A DNA stretch of 64,000 nucleotides from Roseiarcus sp963759955. Lineage in GTDB: Bacteria > Pseudomonadota > Alphaproteobacteria > Rhizobiales > Beijerinckiaceae. The DNA is taken from positions 1-64,000 of the forward strand of contig CAVXCA010000056.1 in assembly GCA_963759955.1 (NCBI GenBank). Reading direction: 5' to 3'. The first letter of the stretch is position 1; each line of letters opens with the position of its first letter. This document shows, in pieces, positions 7,880 to 17,073 of this stretch. A program made the translations under genes and the position numbers. The notes below the pieces were generated by a model. It ran no database searches. It was not told the origin of the DNA and saw only the letters and a program-made list of their open reading frames with translations.

Positions 7880-8881
7880 CTAAACGCCCCCGCCGCCTTC
7901 CGCCCAATACCTCAAAATATGATGCGCGATCGCCATCGGGTTGGGCGCCCATAGCCCCTCCGGGTGGCGCTGATCGAACATCGCGATCACCTCGGCGCGA
8001 TCGAACCAGCGCGCGTCCTCGAGCTCGACGCGATCGATCGTGATCGCCCGCGAGGTCGCCTGCGCGAGGCAGCCGAGCATCAGCGAGGACGGGAACGGCC
8101 AGGGCTGCGAGGCGACGTAGGCGACTTCGCCGCAGGCGACGCCGGCCTCCTCGTGGATTTCGCGCCGCACCGCCTCTTCGATCGTCTCGCCGGGCTCGAC
8201 GAAGCCGGCGAGGCACGAAACCATCCCCTTGGGCCAGCGCGCCTGACGGCCGAGCAGGCAGCGCTCGCCGTCGACCGCGAGCATGATGACGACCGGGTCG
8301 GTGCGGGGAAAGTGCTGCGCCTTGCAGGCGTCGCATTCGCGCCGCCAGCCCGCCGCGGCGATGCGCGTCGGCGCGCCGCAGTTGGCGCAATGGCCGTGGC
8401 GGGCGTGCCAATGCAGGATCGCCTTGGCCTGACCGAGGATGGCGACAGCAGCCGGGGCAACCAGGCCTTCGACGGCGATGGTGCGCAGATCGACGAGCTC
8501 GAGATCGTCGCGGCCGGGAACGATCAGCGTGCGCCGGTCGAGAAAGCCGTCGCTTCGATCGGCGATTTCCTCGACCGCGCCGTCGGCGAGCCGCGCGGCG
8601 AACACCGGCGCGCCGCCCGCGTCGAGCCCGAGCAGCGCCTCGAAGCGCGCGCCGCCGAGCGCGGCGAGCTCGACAAGCGGAAACAGCGGATCGTGCGGCG
8701 AAGCGCCCCGCGGCAGGATCGGCATATCGCGCGCGATCAGCGCGAAGCGCGCGTCGGCGCGTTGGCGCAAGGCCGCGACGGCCTGCGCATCCTCGCGCTG
8801 GTCGGAAATGCGGTCGAGCGGCGCGCCGGAGAAGCCGAAGGCGAGCGGGGGCGCGACAGTCTTGAAAAAGGCGTCTTTCAT
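7880..8881 (-). CDS. nudC: NAD(+)/NADH diphosphatase, Nudix family
   Basis: Hydrolyses NAD(H) to NMN(H) and AMP, and in E. coli removes NAD caps from RNA. It is 333 residues: an N-terminal NudC-like domain, a zinc ribbon (CANCG at about 166-170 with CDAC further on), then the Nudix domain. The Nudix box reads GFVEPGETIEEAVRREIHEE and is followed by the NudC-specific SQPWPFPSS motif. The ATG at 8881 follows a weak ribosome site. It is divergent from yejA and just beyond the retron promoter, marking the other edge of the island. No relation to the retron is implied. Confidence 0.95.
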   Translation of the reverse strand: MKDAFFKTVAPPLAFGFSGAPLDRISDQREDAQAVAALRQRADARFALIARDMPILPRGASPHDPLFPLVELAALGGARFEALLGLDAGGAPVFAARLADGAVEEIADRSDGFLDRRTLIVPGRDDLELVDLRTIAVEGLVAPAAVAILGQAKAILHWHARHGHCANCGAPTRIAAAGWRRECDACKAQHFPRTDPVVIMLAVDGERCLLGRQARWPKGMVSCLAGFVEPGETIEEAVRREIHEEAGVACGEVAYVASQPWPFPSSLMLGCLAQATSRAITIDRVELEDARWFDRAEVIAMFDQRHPEGLWAPNPMAIAHHILRYWAEGGGGV

Positions 8882-8993
8882 GCTTCATCCCTCGCGCCGC
8901 CGACGCCCCGTCGGACGCTGGCCAAGCGGGGCAAAGCCGGATTAAATCGCCGGCGAATCAGCCGGACGACCTTCTTAAGGGAAAACAAGCCTG

Positions 8994-10859
8994 ATGGGCT
9001 TTACGATGACAAGGCGCGGCGCGCTCAAATGGACGGCCGCCGGGCTCGTCGCCTCTTATGCCTCGCGCGCCCCGCGCGCGTTCGCCGACGACGCGATCGA
9101 GACCTATGGCCTCTCCTCGTTCGGCGATCTCGCGCTGCCCGCCGATTTCAAGCACTTCGACTATGTGAACCCCGACGCGCCGAAGGGCGGCCTGCTGTCG
9201 CTGCAGATCACCTCGACCTCCGGCAACCAGAATTTCGACACCTTCGACACGCTGAACATTTATTCCAAGAAGGGCGACGGCGCGGCGGGCATGTCGGCGA
9301 CGTTCGACACCCTGATGAGCGGCAACGGCGACGAGCCCGATTCGGTCTACGGCCTCGTCGCGCGGGCCGTGCGTTATTCCAAGGACAAGCTGACCTATCG
9401 CTTCCTTTTGCGCCCGGAGGCGCGTTTTTCCGACGGCTCGAAATTGACCGCCGCCGACGTCGCGTTCTCGCTGAACGTCCTCAAGGAGAAGGCGCATCCG
9501 ACCTATTCGCAGTTGCTCAGCGAGGTCGCGAGCGTCAGCGCCGAGACGGAAGACGTCGTCCTGGTGCGTTTCATCGAGGGGCGCAGCCGCGACGCGCATC
9601 TCGTCGTCGTCGGCATGCCGATCTTCTCGGCGGCGTGGTGGAAGGGACGCGACTTCGACGCCGCGACGCTCGAAGCCCCGCTCGGCTCCGGCCCCTATCG
9701 GGTCAAGACGTTCGAACAGGGCCGCTTCATCGAGTTCGAGCTCGATCCCGGCTATTGGGGCAAGGCCCTGCCGGTCAATGTCGGCGTGAGCAACTTTCAG
9801 CGCCTGCGCTTCGAATATTATCGCGAGAGGCAGGTCGCCTTCGAAGCGTTCAAGGCCGGCGCCATCGACTTCCACCAGGAATACACTTCGCGCATCTGGG
9901 CGACCGGCTACGACTTCGCCGCGGTCAAAGACGGGCGCGTCAAGAAGGAGGCGGTGCACAACGGCGCGCCGACCGGCTCGCAAGGCTGGTACTTCAACAC
10001 CAGGCGCGAGCCGTTCAAGGACCCGCGGGTGCGCGAGGCGCTCGGCCTGTGCTTCGACTTCGAGTGGACGAACAAGAACGTGATGTATTCGTCCTACAAG
10101 CGCGTGGTCTCCTATTTCCAGAACTCCGCGATGGAGGCCGTCGGCCCGCCGGGCCCCGACGAACTCGCCATCCTCGAACCGCTGCGCGGCAAGATTCCGG
10201 ACTTCGTGTTCGGCGAACCCTATATGCCGCCCGTCAGCGACGGCTCGGGCAGCGACCGCGCGTTGCTCCGCCGCGCCAACGAAATGCTGCTCGCCGCCGG
10301 CTGCAAGCGCGAGGGCGAGGTTCTGCGCCTGCCGAACGGCGATCCCTTCACGATCGAGTTCCTCGACTCCTCCGACATCTTTCAGCCGCACGTCGCACCG
10401 TTCCAGCAAAACTTGAGAAAGCTCGGCATCGACGCGCATTCGCGCATCGTCGACGCCACGCAATACAAGAGCCGCACCGAGAGCTTCGATTTCGACGTCG
10501 TCGCCTCCGCCTTCGGCGGTTCGACGACGCCGGGCGCGGAGCTGCGGGTCTTCCTATCCTCGGCGTCGGCGACGATGGTCGGCTCGCGCAACCTCCCCGG
10601 GATCGCCGACCCGATCGTCGACGCGCTGGTCGAAAAAATCGTCCACGCGACGACGCGCGCCGAGTTGGATGCGACCTGCCGCGCGCTCGACCGCGTGCTG
10701 CGCGCCGGACATTATTGGGTCCCGATGTGGTACAACGACGCCGCCTGGCTCGCCTATTGGGACGCCTTCTCGCGCCCCGACCGCCAGCCGAAGCTCGGCG
10801 TCGGCGCCCCCGACACCTGGTGGTGGGACGAGGAAAAGGCGAAGAAAATTGGGCTGTGA
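8994..10859 (+). CDS. yejA: Oligopeptide ABC transporter, substrate-binding protein YejA
   Basis: Periplasmic binding protein of the YejABEF importer (peptides, and in E. coli microcin C). It has 621 residues. The N-terminus MGFTMTRRGALKWTAAGLVA has a twin-Arg-like pair before a hydrophobic stretch and the cleavage-like site AFADD. The mature part has the SBP_bac_5 pattern (family 5): FDTLMSGNGDEPDSVYGL, LTAADVAFSLNVLKEKAHPT and the C-terminal WYNDAAWLAYWDAF. The start at 8994 has aaggga about 11 bases upstream; 9006 is an alternative. Genes for the permeases and ATPase follow on the same strand, with a repeat-filled gap before yejB. Confidence 0.93.
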   Translation: MGFTMTRRGALKWTAAGLVASYASRAPRAFADDAIETYGLSSFGDLALPADFKHFDYVNPDAPKGGLLSLQITSTSGNQNFDTFDTLNIYSKKGDGAAGMSATFDTLMSGNGDEPDSVYGLVARAVRYSKDKLTYRFLLRPEARFSDGSKLTAADVAFSLNVLKEKAHPTYSQLLSEVASVSAETEDVVLVRFIEGRSRDAHLVVVGMPIFSAAWWKGRDFDAATLEAPLGSGPYRVKTFEQGRFIEFELDPGYWGKALPVNVGVSNFQRLRFEYYRERQVAFEAFKAGAIDFHQEYTSRIWATGYDFAAVKDGRVKKEAVHNGAPTGSQGWYFNTRREPFKDPRVREALGLCFDFEWTNKNVMYSSYKRVVSYFQNSAMEAVGPPGPDELAILEPLRGKIPDFVFGEPYMPPVSDGSGSDRALLRRANEMLLAAGCKREGEVLRLPNGDPFTIEFLDSSDIFQPHVAPFQQNLRKLGIDAHSRIVDATQYKSRTESFDFDVVASAFGGSTTPGAELRVFLSSASATMVGSRNLPGIADPIVDALVEKIVHATTRAELDATCRALDRVLRAGHYWVPMWYNDAAWLAYWDAFSRPDRQPKLGVGAPDTWWWDEEKAKKIGL

Positions 10860-10862
10860 GCG

Positions 10863-11100
10863 GATGGCGAATGGCGAATGGCGAATAGCGAGCGCCGAAT
10901 GGCCGCCCTATCCGTCATTGCGAGCGAAGCGAAGCAATCCAGAGATCGAGGCGGTCGCCGATGGAGTTCGCGGCGGCCGGCGGCGCCAAGAAAGAGCGGG
11001 CGTCACGATCGCTGGATTGCTTCGCTTCGCTCGCAATGACGCCTTGTTCGCCGACGGGCGCCTGGCCGCCATTCGCCATTCGCCACTCACTATTCGCCTC
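10863..11100. repeat. Nested inverted repeats filling the yejA-yejB gap
   Basis: Inner arms 10913-10941 and 11013-11041 are a perfect 29-bp inverted repeat (core cattgcgagcgaagcgaagc). Outer arms carry tandem heptamers: atggcga repeated at 10864-10885 and its complement tcgccat at 11068-11085, so the whole block could fold into one long hairpin. Similar elements are abundant in related genomes. It occupies nearly the whole 257-base gap. Confidence 0.85.
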
Positions 11101-11116
11101 CTTCGGCGCTGACCCG

Positions 11117-12220
11117 ATGCTCGCCTATATCGCCCGCCGCCTTCTGCTGATGATCCCGACGATCTTCGGCATCATGCTGGTCTCCTTCGCCATCGTGCAG
11201 TTCGTGCCCGGCGGGCCGGTCGAGCGCGCGATCGCGCAGTTGCAGGGCAACGAAGTGGGCTCGACCGCGAACTTCGGCGGCGGCGGCGGCCAGATCGGCG
11301 CCGGCGCGATGGCCCACGCGGGCGCCGACATCGCCTCGCGCTATCGCGGCGCGGAAGGCCTCGATCCGAAATTCATCAAGGAGCTGGAAAAACAATACGG
11401 CTTCGACAAGCCGGCGCCGGAGCGCTTCTGGATGCTGGTGCGCGACTATTCGACCTTCAATCTCGGCAAGAGCTATTACCGCGACGCGCCGGTCGTCGAC
11501 CTGATCAAGGAGAAGCTGCCGGTCTCGATGTCGCTCGGACTGTGGATGACGTTCATTTCCTATGCGATTTCGATCCCGCTCGGCGTCAGGAAGGCGGTCA
11601 AGGACGGCTCGCGCTTCGACACCTGGACTTCGGCGGTGGTCATCTTCGGCTACGCGATCCCGAGCTTCCTGTTCGCCATCCTCCTCGTCGTGCTGTTCTG
11701 CGGCGGCTCGTTCTGGCAGATCTTCCCGTTGCGCGGCCTCACCTCGGACAATTTCGCCGACCTTTCCTGGCCGGCGAAGATCCTCGACTATCTCTGGCAT
11801 GTTGCGCTGCCGGTGACCGCCCTGGTGCTCGGCTCGTTCGCCACCTCGACGCTGCTGACCAAGAACTCGTTTCTCGACGAGATCAAGAAATCCTACGTGC
11901 AGACCGCGCGGATGAAGGGCCTCAGCGAGCGGCGCGTGCTCTATGGCCACGTCTTCCGCAACGCCATGCTGATCGTCATCGCCGGCTTTCCCGGCGCCTT
12001 CATCGGCGCCTTCTTCACCGGCTCGCTGCTGATCGAGCAGGTGTTCTCGCTCGACGGCCTCGGCTATCTCTCTTACGATTCGCTGATTCAGCGCGACTAC
12101 CCCGTCGTGCTCGGCACCCTTTACGTCTACGCGCTGCTCGGCCTGGTGGTGAACCTGATCTCCGACCTCACCTACACCTGGATCGATCCGCGCATCGATT
12201 TCGAAACGCGCGAGGTGTGA
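11117..12220 (+). CDS. yejB: Oligopeptide ABC transporter, permease YejB
   Basis: Inner-membrane permease, 367 residues. The N-terminus MLAYIARRLLLMIPTIFGIM is the usual first membrane helix of DppB/YejB permeases, followed by FVPGGPVE. A periplasmic loop rich in Gly (about 55-75) precedes further helices; the EAA-type coupling loop appears around KSYVQTARMKGLSERRVLYG, and GSLLIEQVFSLDGLGYL follows. The ATG at 11117 is preferred over an in-frame start at 10961, which would run through the repeat. A complete palindromic element separates it from yejE. Confidence 0.94.
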   Translation: MLAYIARRLLLMIPTIFGIMLVSFAIVQFVPGGPVERAIAQLQGNEVGSTANFGGGGGQIGAGAMAHAGADIASRYRGAEGLDPKFIKELEKQYGFDKPAPERFWMLVRDYSTFNLGKSYYRDAPVVDLIKEKLPVSMSLGLWMTFISYAISIPLGVRKAVKDGSRFDTWTSAVVIFGYAIPSFLFAILLVVLFCGGSFWQIFPLRGLTSDNFADLSWPAKILDYLWHVALPVTALVLGSFATSTLLTKNSFLDEIKKSYVQTARMKGLSERRVLYGHVFRNAMLIVIAGFPGAFIGAFFTGSLLIEQVFSLDGLGYLSYDSLIQRDYPVVLGTLYVYALLGLVVNLISDLTYTWIDPRIDFETREV

Positions 12221-12223
12221 TGC

Positions 12224-12369
12224 GAAGCCTGCGCCCAATCCCCCGGCCCCTCACCCTTCCCTCTCCCCGCAAGCGGGGAGAGGAGCGCAGCGGCGCCGTC
12301 CTTCCCCTCTCCCCGCCTCTTCGCGGGGAGAGGCAGGGTGAGGGGCGCGGGGGATTGGCCGCAGGCTTC
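12224..12369. repeat. Palindromic dispersed repeat (copy B) between yejB and yejE
   Basis: A 146-base element fills the gap, from 4 bases after the yejB stop to 2 bases before the yejE ATG. Outer tags 12224-12243 and 12350-12369 are near-perfect reverse complements, the cccctcaccct and agggtgagggg arms lie inside them, and two ctccccg-type hairpins lie in the middle. The right tag is identical to that at 3457-3476. Confidence 0.88.
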
Positions 12370-12371
12370 CC

Positions 12372-13541
12372 ATGAGCGCCCCGACTTCCCCCGCCGACAC
12401 GCGCGCCCCTCGCCGCTGGCTGCGCCTCAGCCCGATGAACCGCCGGCGGCTCGGCAATTTCCGCCGCAACCGGCGCGGCTATTGGTCGTTCTGGATCTTT
12501 CTCGCGTTGTTCGTCGTCTCGCTCGGCGCCGAATTCGTCGCCAACGATCGGCCACTGATCGCCTCCTACAAGGGCGAAATCCTGTTTCCGGTGTTCGTCG
12601 ACTACGCGGAAGAGAAATTCGGCGGCTTCGAGGCGCACACCGACTATCGCGATCCGGCGGTCGCCGACGAGATCGCCGCGCACGGCTGGATGATCTGGCC
12701 GCCGATCCGCTTCGCCAACAACACCGTCAAGCTCAATCCGCCGACGCCCTTCCCGTCGCCGCCGACCTGGACGCTGAGCGAGAAGCAATGCCGCGCGGCG
12801 GCGATCGCGCAGGCGCGCGGAAACCCCGCCAAGATCCCTGCCGACGGCGGCTCCTGCCGCAATCTCGAGCCGATGTGGCTGGGCACCGACGCCGACGGCC
12901 ACGACGTCGTCGCGCGGCTCATTTACGGCTTCCGCATTTCGGTGCTGTTCGGCTTCATCCTCGCCGGCGTCTCCTCGGTGGTCGGGGTCTTCGCCGGCGC
13001 GGTGCAGGGCTATTTCGGCGGCTGGCTCGATCTGATGTTGCAGCGCTTCATCGAAATCTGGTCGTCGCTGCCGCACCTCTACATCCTGATCATCCTGTCG
13101 GCGATCCTGACGCCGGGGTTCGTCGTGCTGCTGACGATCCTCTTGCTGTTCTCCTGGGTCAGCCTGGTGCATCTCGTGCGCGCCGAATTCCTGCGCGCGC
13201 GCAACTTCGAATACGTCAACGCGGCGCGCGCGCTCGGGCTCTCCAACGCCAAGATCATCGTCAAGCACGTGCTGCCCAATGCGATGGTGGCGACGCTGAC
13301 GTTCCTGCCGTTCATCGTCAATTCCTCCATCAGCACGCTCACCTCGCTCGACTTCCTCGGCCTCGGCATGCCGCCGGGCTCGCCCTCGCTCGGCGAACTG
13401 CTGCTACAGGGCAAGTCCAACCTCTCCGCGCCCTGGCTCGGCCTCTCCGCTTTCGCCGTCGTCGCGCTGATGCTTTCGCTGCTGATCTTCATCGGCGAAG
13501 CGGTGCGCGACGCCTTCGACCCCAGAAAGACCTTCTCGTGA
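12372..13541 (+). CDS. yejE: Oligopeptide ABC transporter, permease YejE
   Basis: Second inner-membrane permease of the importer, 389 residues. The start is followed by the cytoplasmic motif LSPMNRRRLGNFRRNRRGYW that is typical of YejE, then the first helix and a long periplasmic loop. The stretch GTDADGHDVVARLIYGFRIS is the conserved DppC/YejE entry to the transmembrane core, and AARALGLSNAKIIVKHVLPN is the EAA coupling loop for the ATPase. The stop overlaps the GTG start of yejF (GTGA at 13538-13541), implying translational coupling. Confidence 0.95.
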   Translation: MSAPTSPADTRAPRRWLRLSPMNRRRLGNFRRNRRGYWSFWIFLALFVVSLGAEFVANDRPLIASYKGEILFPVFVDYAEEKFGGFEAHTDYRDPAVADEIAAHGWMIWPPIRFANNTVKLNPPTPFPSPPTWTLSEKQCRAAAIAQARGNPAKIPADGGSCRNLEPMWLGTDADGHDVVARLIYGFRISVLFGFILAGVSSVVGVFAGAVQGYFGGWLDLMLQRFIEIWSSLPHLYILIILSAILTPGFVVLLTILLLFSWVSLVHLVRAEFLRARNFEYVNAARALGLSNAKIIVKHVLPNAMVATLTFLPFIVNSSISTLTSLDFLGLGMPPGSPSLGELLLQGKSNLSAPWLGLSAFAVVALMLSLLIFIGEAVRDAFDPRKTFS

Positions 13542-15169
13542 GCCCCGATCCCACTCTGCTCGAGGTGCGTGACCTCTCGGTCGCGTTCGCCCAAGGCGGG
13601 CGGCGCGAGACGGTGGTCGACCGCGTCTCGTTCAAGTTGGAGCGCGGCCGGGCGCTCGCGCTGGTGGGCGAATCGGGTTCGGGCAAGTCGGTCACCGCGC
13701 AATCGATCGTGCGCCTGCTGCCCTACCCCGCCGCGAGCCACCCTACGGGAGAGGTTTTTTTCAAAGGCCGCGACGTGCTCAAGATGAGCGACGCGACTTT
13801 GCGCGAAATGCGCGGCGCCGGCGTGACCATGGTGTTCCAGGAGCCGATGACCTCGCTCAACCCGCTCCATTCCATCGAGAAGCAGATCGGCGAGATCATC
13901 GCGCTGCACGGCGGGCGCGCCGCCTCGACGCGCGAGCGCGTGATCGCGCTGCTCGAGGAGGTCGGCATCGCCGACCCGGCCGCGCGGCTGGGCGCTTATC
14001 CCCATCAGCTCTCGGGCGGCCAGCGCCAGCGCGTGATGATCGCGATGGCGCTCGCCAACCGCCCCGACCTCTTCATCGCCGACGAGCCGACTACGGCGCT
14101 CGACGTCACCGTGCAGGCGCAGATTCTCAAGCTGTTGAAGGATCTCCAGGCGCGGCTCGGCATGGCGCTGCTGTTCATCACCCACGACCTCGGCATCGTG
14201 CGCAAGATCGCCAGCGACGTCGCGGTGATGCAGAAGGGCCGCATCGTCGAAGCGGGCAAGACCGCGGACGTCTTCGCCAATCCGCAGCACGAATACACCA
14301 AGATGCTGCTCGCGGCCGAACCCAAGGGCGCGCCGCCGGAAGTCGACGCCTCGGCCAAGCCGATCGTGACCGCCGACGACGTGCGCGTATGGTTCCCGAT
14401 CAAGCACGGCTTTCTGCGCCGCACCGTCGGCCACGTGAAGGCGGTCGACGGCGTTTCGCTGACCGTGCGCGAGGGCGAGACCGTCGGCGTCGTCGGCGAA
14501 TCCGGCTCGGGCAAGACCACTCTGGGATTGGCGATCCTGCGACTCATCCGCTCGAAGGGGACCATCCTTTATTGCGGGCGGGGCATCCATGGGCTCTCCG
14601 TCAAGCAGATGCGCCCGCTGCGCCGCGAAATGCAGATCGTCTTTCAGGATCCGTTCGGCTCGCTTTCGCCGCGCCTTTCGGTCGCCGAGATCGTCGAAGA
14701 GGGGCTGCTTGCGCAAAAGACCCGGCTCAACGCGGCCCAGCGCCGCGAGGCGGTCGCGCGCGCGCTCGCCGACACGGGGCTCGATCCGGCGACCATGGAC
14801 CGCTACCCGCACGAATTCTCCGGCGGGCAGCGCCAGCGCATCGCCATCGCGCGGGCGATCGCGCTCGATCCGAAGTTCATCGTGCTCGACGAGCCGACTT
14901 CGGCGCTCGACATGTCGGTGCAGGCGCAGATCGTCGACCTCTTGCGCGATTTGCAGAAGCGGCGCTCGCTCGCCTATCTCTTCATTTCGCACGACCTGAA
15001 AGTGGTGCGCGCGCTGGCGAGCGAGATCATCGTCATGCGCCACGGCGAGGTCGTCGAGAGCGGCTCGGCGCGCGAAATCTTCGCCGCGCCGCGCAACGAA
15101 TACACCAAGGCGCTGTTCGCCGCCGCGTTCTCGATCGAAGCGGACGCGACAGGCGTCGTCAGCCAGTAG
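13538..15169 (+). CDS. yejF: Oligopeptide ABC transporter, tandem ATPase YejF
   Basis: ATP-binding subunit with two nucleotide-binding domains in one chain, 543 residues from the GTG at 13538, as in E. coli YejF. Domain 1 has Walker A GESGSGKS (about 44-51), signature LSGGQRQR and Walker B LFIADEPTTALD. Domain 2 starts near residue 270 with GESGSGKTTLG, FSGGQRQR and IVLDEPTSALD. The short oligopeptide_permease extension between them (NPQHEYTKMLLAAEP) is typical of peptide importers. It is coupled to yejE by overlapping codons and followed after only seven bases by deoB. Confidence 0.96.
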   Translation: MSPDPTLLEVRDLSVAFAQGGRRETVVDRVSFKLERGRALALVGESGSGKSVTAQSIVRLLPYPAASHPTGEVFFKGRDVLKMSDATLREMRGAGVTMVFQEPMTSLNPLHSIEKQIGEIIALHGGRAASTRERVIALLEEVGIADPAARLGAYPHQLSGGQRQRVMIAMALANRPDLFIADEPTTALDVTVQAQILKLLKDLQARLGMALLFITHDLGIVRKIASDVAVMQKGRIVEAGKTADVFANPQHEYTKMLLAAEPKGAPPEVDASAKPIVTADDVRVWFPIKHGFLRRTVGHVKAVDGVSLTVREGETVGVVGESGSGKTTLGLAILRLIRSKGTILYCGRGIHGLSVKQMRPLRREMQIVFQDPFGSLSPRLSVAEIVEEGLLAQKTRLNAAQRREAVARALADTGLDPATMDRYPHEFSGGQRQRIAIARAIALDPKFIVLDEPTSALDMSVQAQIVDLLRDLQKRRSLAYLFISHDLKVVRALASEIIVMRHGEVVESGSAREIFAAPRNEYTKALFAAAFSIEADATGVVSQ

Positions 15170-15176
15170 GAAAGCC

Positions 15177-16397
15177 ATGGGCCGCGCGCTGATCATCGTG
15201 CTCGGTTCGGTCGGTTGCGGCGGCGCGGCCGACGCGGCCGCCTATGGCGACGAAGGCGCCGACACGCTCGGCCACATCGCGGCCTACTGCGCCGCGGGCA
15301 AGGGCGATCGCGCTCGGCTAAGGGCCGGCCCCTTGCGCCTGCCCGCGCTCGACGCGCTCGGCCTCGGCCTCGCGATGCGCGCTTCGAGCGGCGTCGTCCC
15401 GCCCGGCTTCGCCTGCGCGCCGGCCACGGGCCAATGGGGCTATGGCGTCGAGACCTCGAAGGGCAAGGATACCCCCTCGGGCCATTGGGAGATCGCGGGC
15501 ACTCCGGTCGACTTCGAATGGGGCTATTTCCCGCAGACCATTCCCGCCTTCCCGGAGTCGCTGACCGCGGCGCTGATCGCGCAGGCCGGCCTGCCGGGGG
15601 TGCTCGCCAATCGCCACGCCTCGGGCACGGCGATCATCGCCGAGCTCGGCGGGGAGCATCTGAGGACGCTGAAGCCGATCTGCTACACCTCCGCCGATTC
15701 GGTGTTCCAGATCGCCGCGCACGAGGAGGCGTTCGGGCTGGAGCGGCTTTACGAGGTCTGTCGGATCGCGCGCCGCCTCTGCGATCCGCTGGCGATCGGG
15801 CGCGTCATCGCCCGCCCCTTCGTCGGGCGCACGCCGGCCGATTTTACCCGCACCGCGCATCGCAAGGACTTTTCCGTCCCGCCGCTGCCCGGCAACCTCA
15901 TCGAGCGCGCGGCGGGCGCCGGCCGGGAGGTCGTCTCGATCGGCAAGATCGGCGACATCTTCGCCCATCGCTTCACCGGCCGCGAACTCAAGGGCGGGCA
16001 TAACGGCGCCAACATCGACCTGACGCTCAAGGCCCTCGACGACACCGCCGACGGCGGCCTCGTCTTCGTCAACCTCGTCGATTTCGACAGCGAATACGGC
16101 CACCGCCGCGACGTCGCGGGTTTCGCCGCCTGCCTCGAAGCGTTCGACGCGCGCCTGCCCGAGATCGCCGGCGTGATGCGCGCCGACGACTTTTGCGTGC
16201 TCACCGCCGACCACGGCAACGATCCGACCTGGCGCGGCTACGACCATACCCGCGAGCACGTGCCGATCCTCGCCTTCGGCGCCGGCGCCCCCGCCGGGCC
16301 GATCGGCGCGCGCGCGACGCTCGCCGACATCGCCGCGACGGTCGCACGACATCTCGGCCTTCCCGCAGGGCCGCACGGCAGGAGCTGGCTCGCATGA
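15177..16397 (+). CDS. deoB: Phosphopentomutase with an unusual first metal-site residue
   Basis: Interconverts (deoxy)ribose 1- and 5-phosphate in nucleoside salvage; alkaline-phosphatase superfamily, 406 residues, normal length. The nucleophile Thr is in GKDTPSGHWE, and the distal metal ligands lie in LVDFDSEYGHRRD, TADHGNDPTW and DHTREH. Oddly, the N-terminal motif that reads VLDSFG or VLDSVG in the family is VLGSVG here: codon 10 (15204-15206) is GGT instead of GAT/GAC, replacing the Asp that binds Mn. One base change would explain it. The rest of the frame is perfect. It follows yejF closely and its stop overlaps the next ATG. Confidence 0.93.
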   Translation: MGRALIIVLGSVGCGGAADAAAYGDEGADTLGHIAAYCAAGKGDRARLRAGPLRLPALDALGLGLAMRASSGVVPPGFACAPATGQWGYGVETSKGKDTPSGHWEIAGTPVDFEWGYFPQTIPAFPESLTAALIAQAGLPGVLANRHASGTAIIAELGGEHLRTLKPICYTSADSVFQIAAHEEAFGLERLYEVCRIARRLCDPLAIGRVIARPFVGRTPADFTRTAHRKDFSVPPLPGNLIERAAGAGREVVSIGKIGDIFAHRFTGRELKGGHNGANIDLTLKALDDTADGGLVFVNLVDFDSEYGHRRDVAGFAACLEAFDARLPEIAGVMRADDFCVLTADHGNDPTWRGYDHTREHVPILAFGAGAPAGPIGARATLADIAATVARHLGLPAGPHGRSWLA

Positions 16398-16804
16398 GTT
16401 TCGCGCTCGACCCGCGCCTCGCCGCCGATGCGCTCGCCGTCGGCGACCTTTCTCTGTCGCGCGTGCTGTTGATGAACGACAGCCGCTACCCCTGGCTCAT
16501 TCTCGTGCCGCGCAACGAGAATTTGCGCGAAGTCGTCGATCTCGACATGCAAGCGCGCGCGGCGCTGATCGAGGAAATCGCCGCGGCGTCGCGCTTCGTG
16601 CAAAGCCTGCCGGGCGTCGAGAAGATCAACGTCGGCGCGCTCGGCAACATCGTCAGTCAACTGCACGTCCACGTCCTCGGCCGCGCGGTCGGCGATCCCG
16701 CCTGGCCGGGGCCAGTATGGGGCGTCGGAACGCCGCAGCGCTACGCGCCCGAGCGGGCGGCGGCGTTGATCGCGCAAGCGCGCGCGGCGCTGGCGACGGA
16801 TTAG
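16394..16804 (+). CDS. HIT family nucleotide hydrolase
   Basis: Small nucleotide hydrolase or transferase of the histidine-triad superfamily, 136 residues. The active-site stretch is SQLHVHVLGR, in which the first His of the triad is Gln; this Gln is normal for the proteobacterial subgroup that also carries GALGNIVSQLH and a Trp-Pro-rich tail (here DPAWPGPVWG), so it is not a defect. The ATG at 16394 overlaps the deoB stop (ATGA), suggesting coupled expression with nucleoside salvage. The substrate is unknown; dinucleoside polyphosphates are a family guess. Confidence 0.88.
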   Translation: MSFALDPRLAADALAVGDLSLSRVLLMNDSRYPWLILVPRNENLREVVDLDMQARAALIEEIAAASRFVQSLPGVEKINVGALGNIVSQLHVHVLGRAVGDPAWPGPVWGVGTPQRYAPERAAALIAQARAALATD

Positions 16805-17073
16805 CCGAAACGGCTTCGCGCGAAGAGCCGACGCTGGCGCTGTCGTATCGGCGGCGCGCGGGGAGCGGGCGGGCGCTCGTCGATAGGTCCCACGCTCGGC
16901 GCCGGCGGCGGCGGGAATCGACCATTTGTGACGTTCAAAGCCGAACAGCCGCCGAGGCGACTGGCGCCGAGAGTCTTGCCAGAGGCTCAAATTCACCGGC
17001 GCGGCGCGCGGTTAGACAATCCGCGACGGACTCTTAAGGCTTATCAGCTAGTGGAGTTGGCGAGGATTTCCTC

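Noticed and set aside
7689..7883. Small plus-strand frame between the retron and nudC
   Set aside because: Overlaps the retron promoter antisense, no ribosome site, no recognisable family.
7964..10888. A 974-codon plus-strand frame over nudC and yejA
   Set aside because: Runs antisense to nudC and out of frame with yejA; no domain recognisable.
16640..16680. Gln instead of the first His in the HIT motif
   Set aside because: Normal for this proteobacterial HIT subgroup; not a loss of function.
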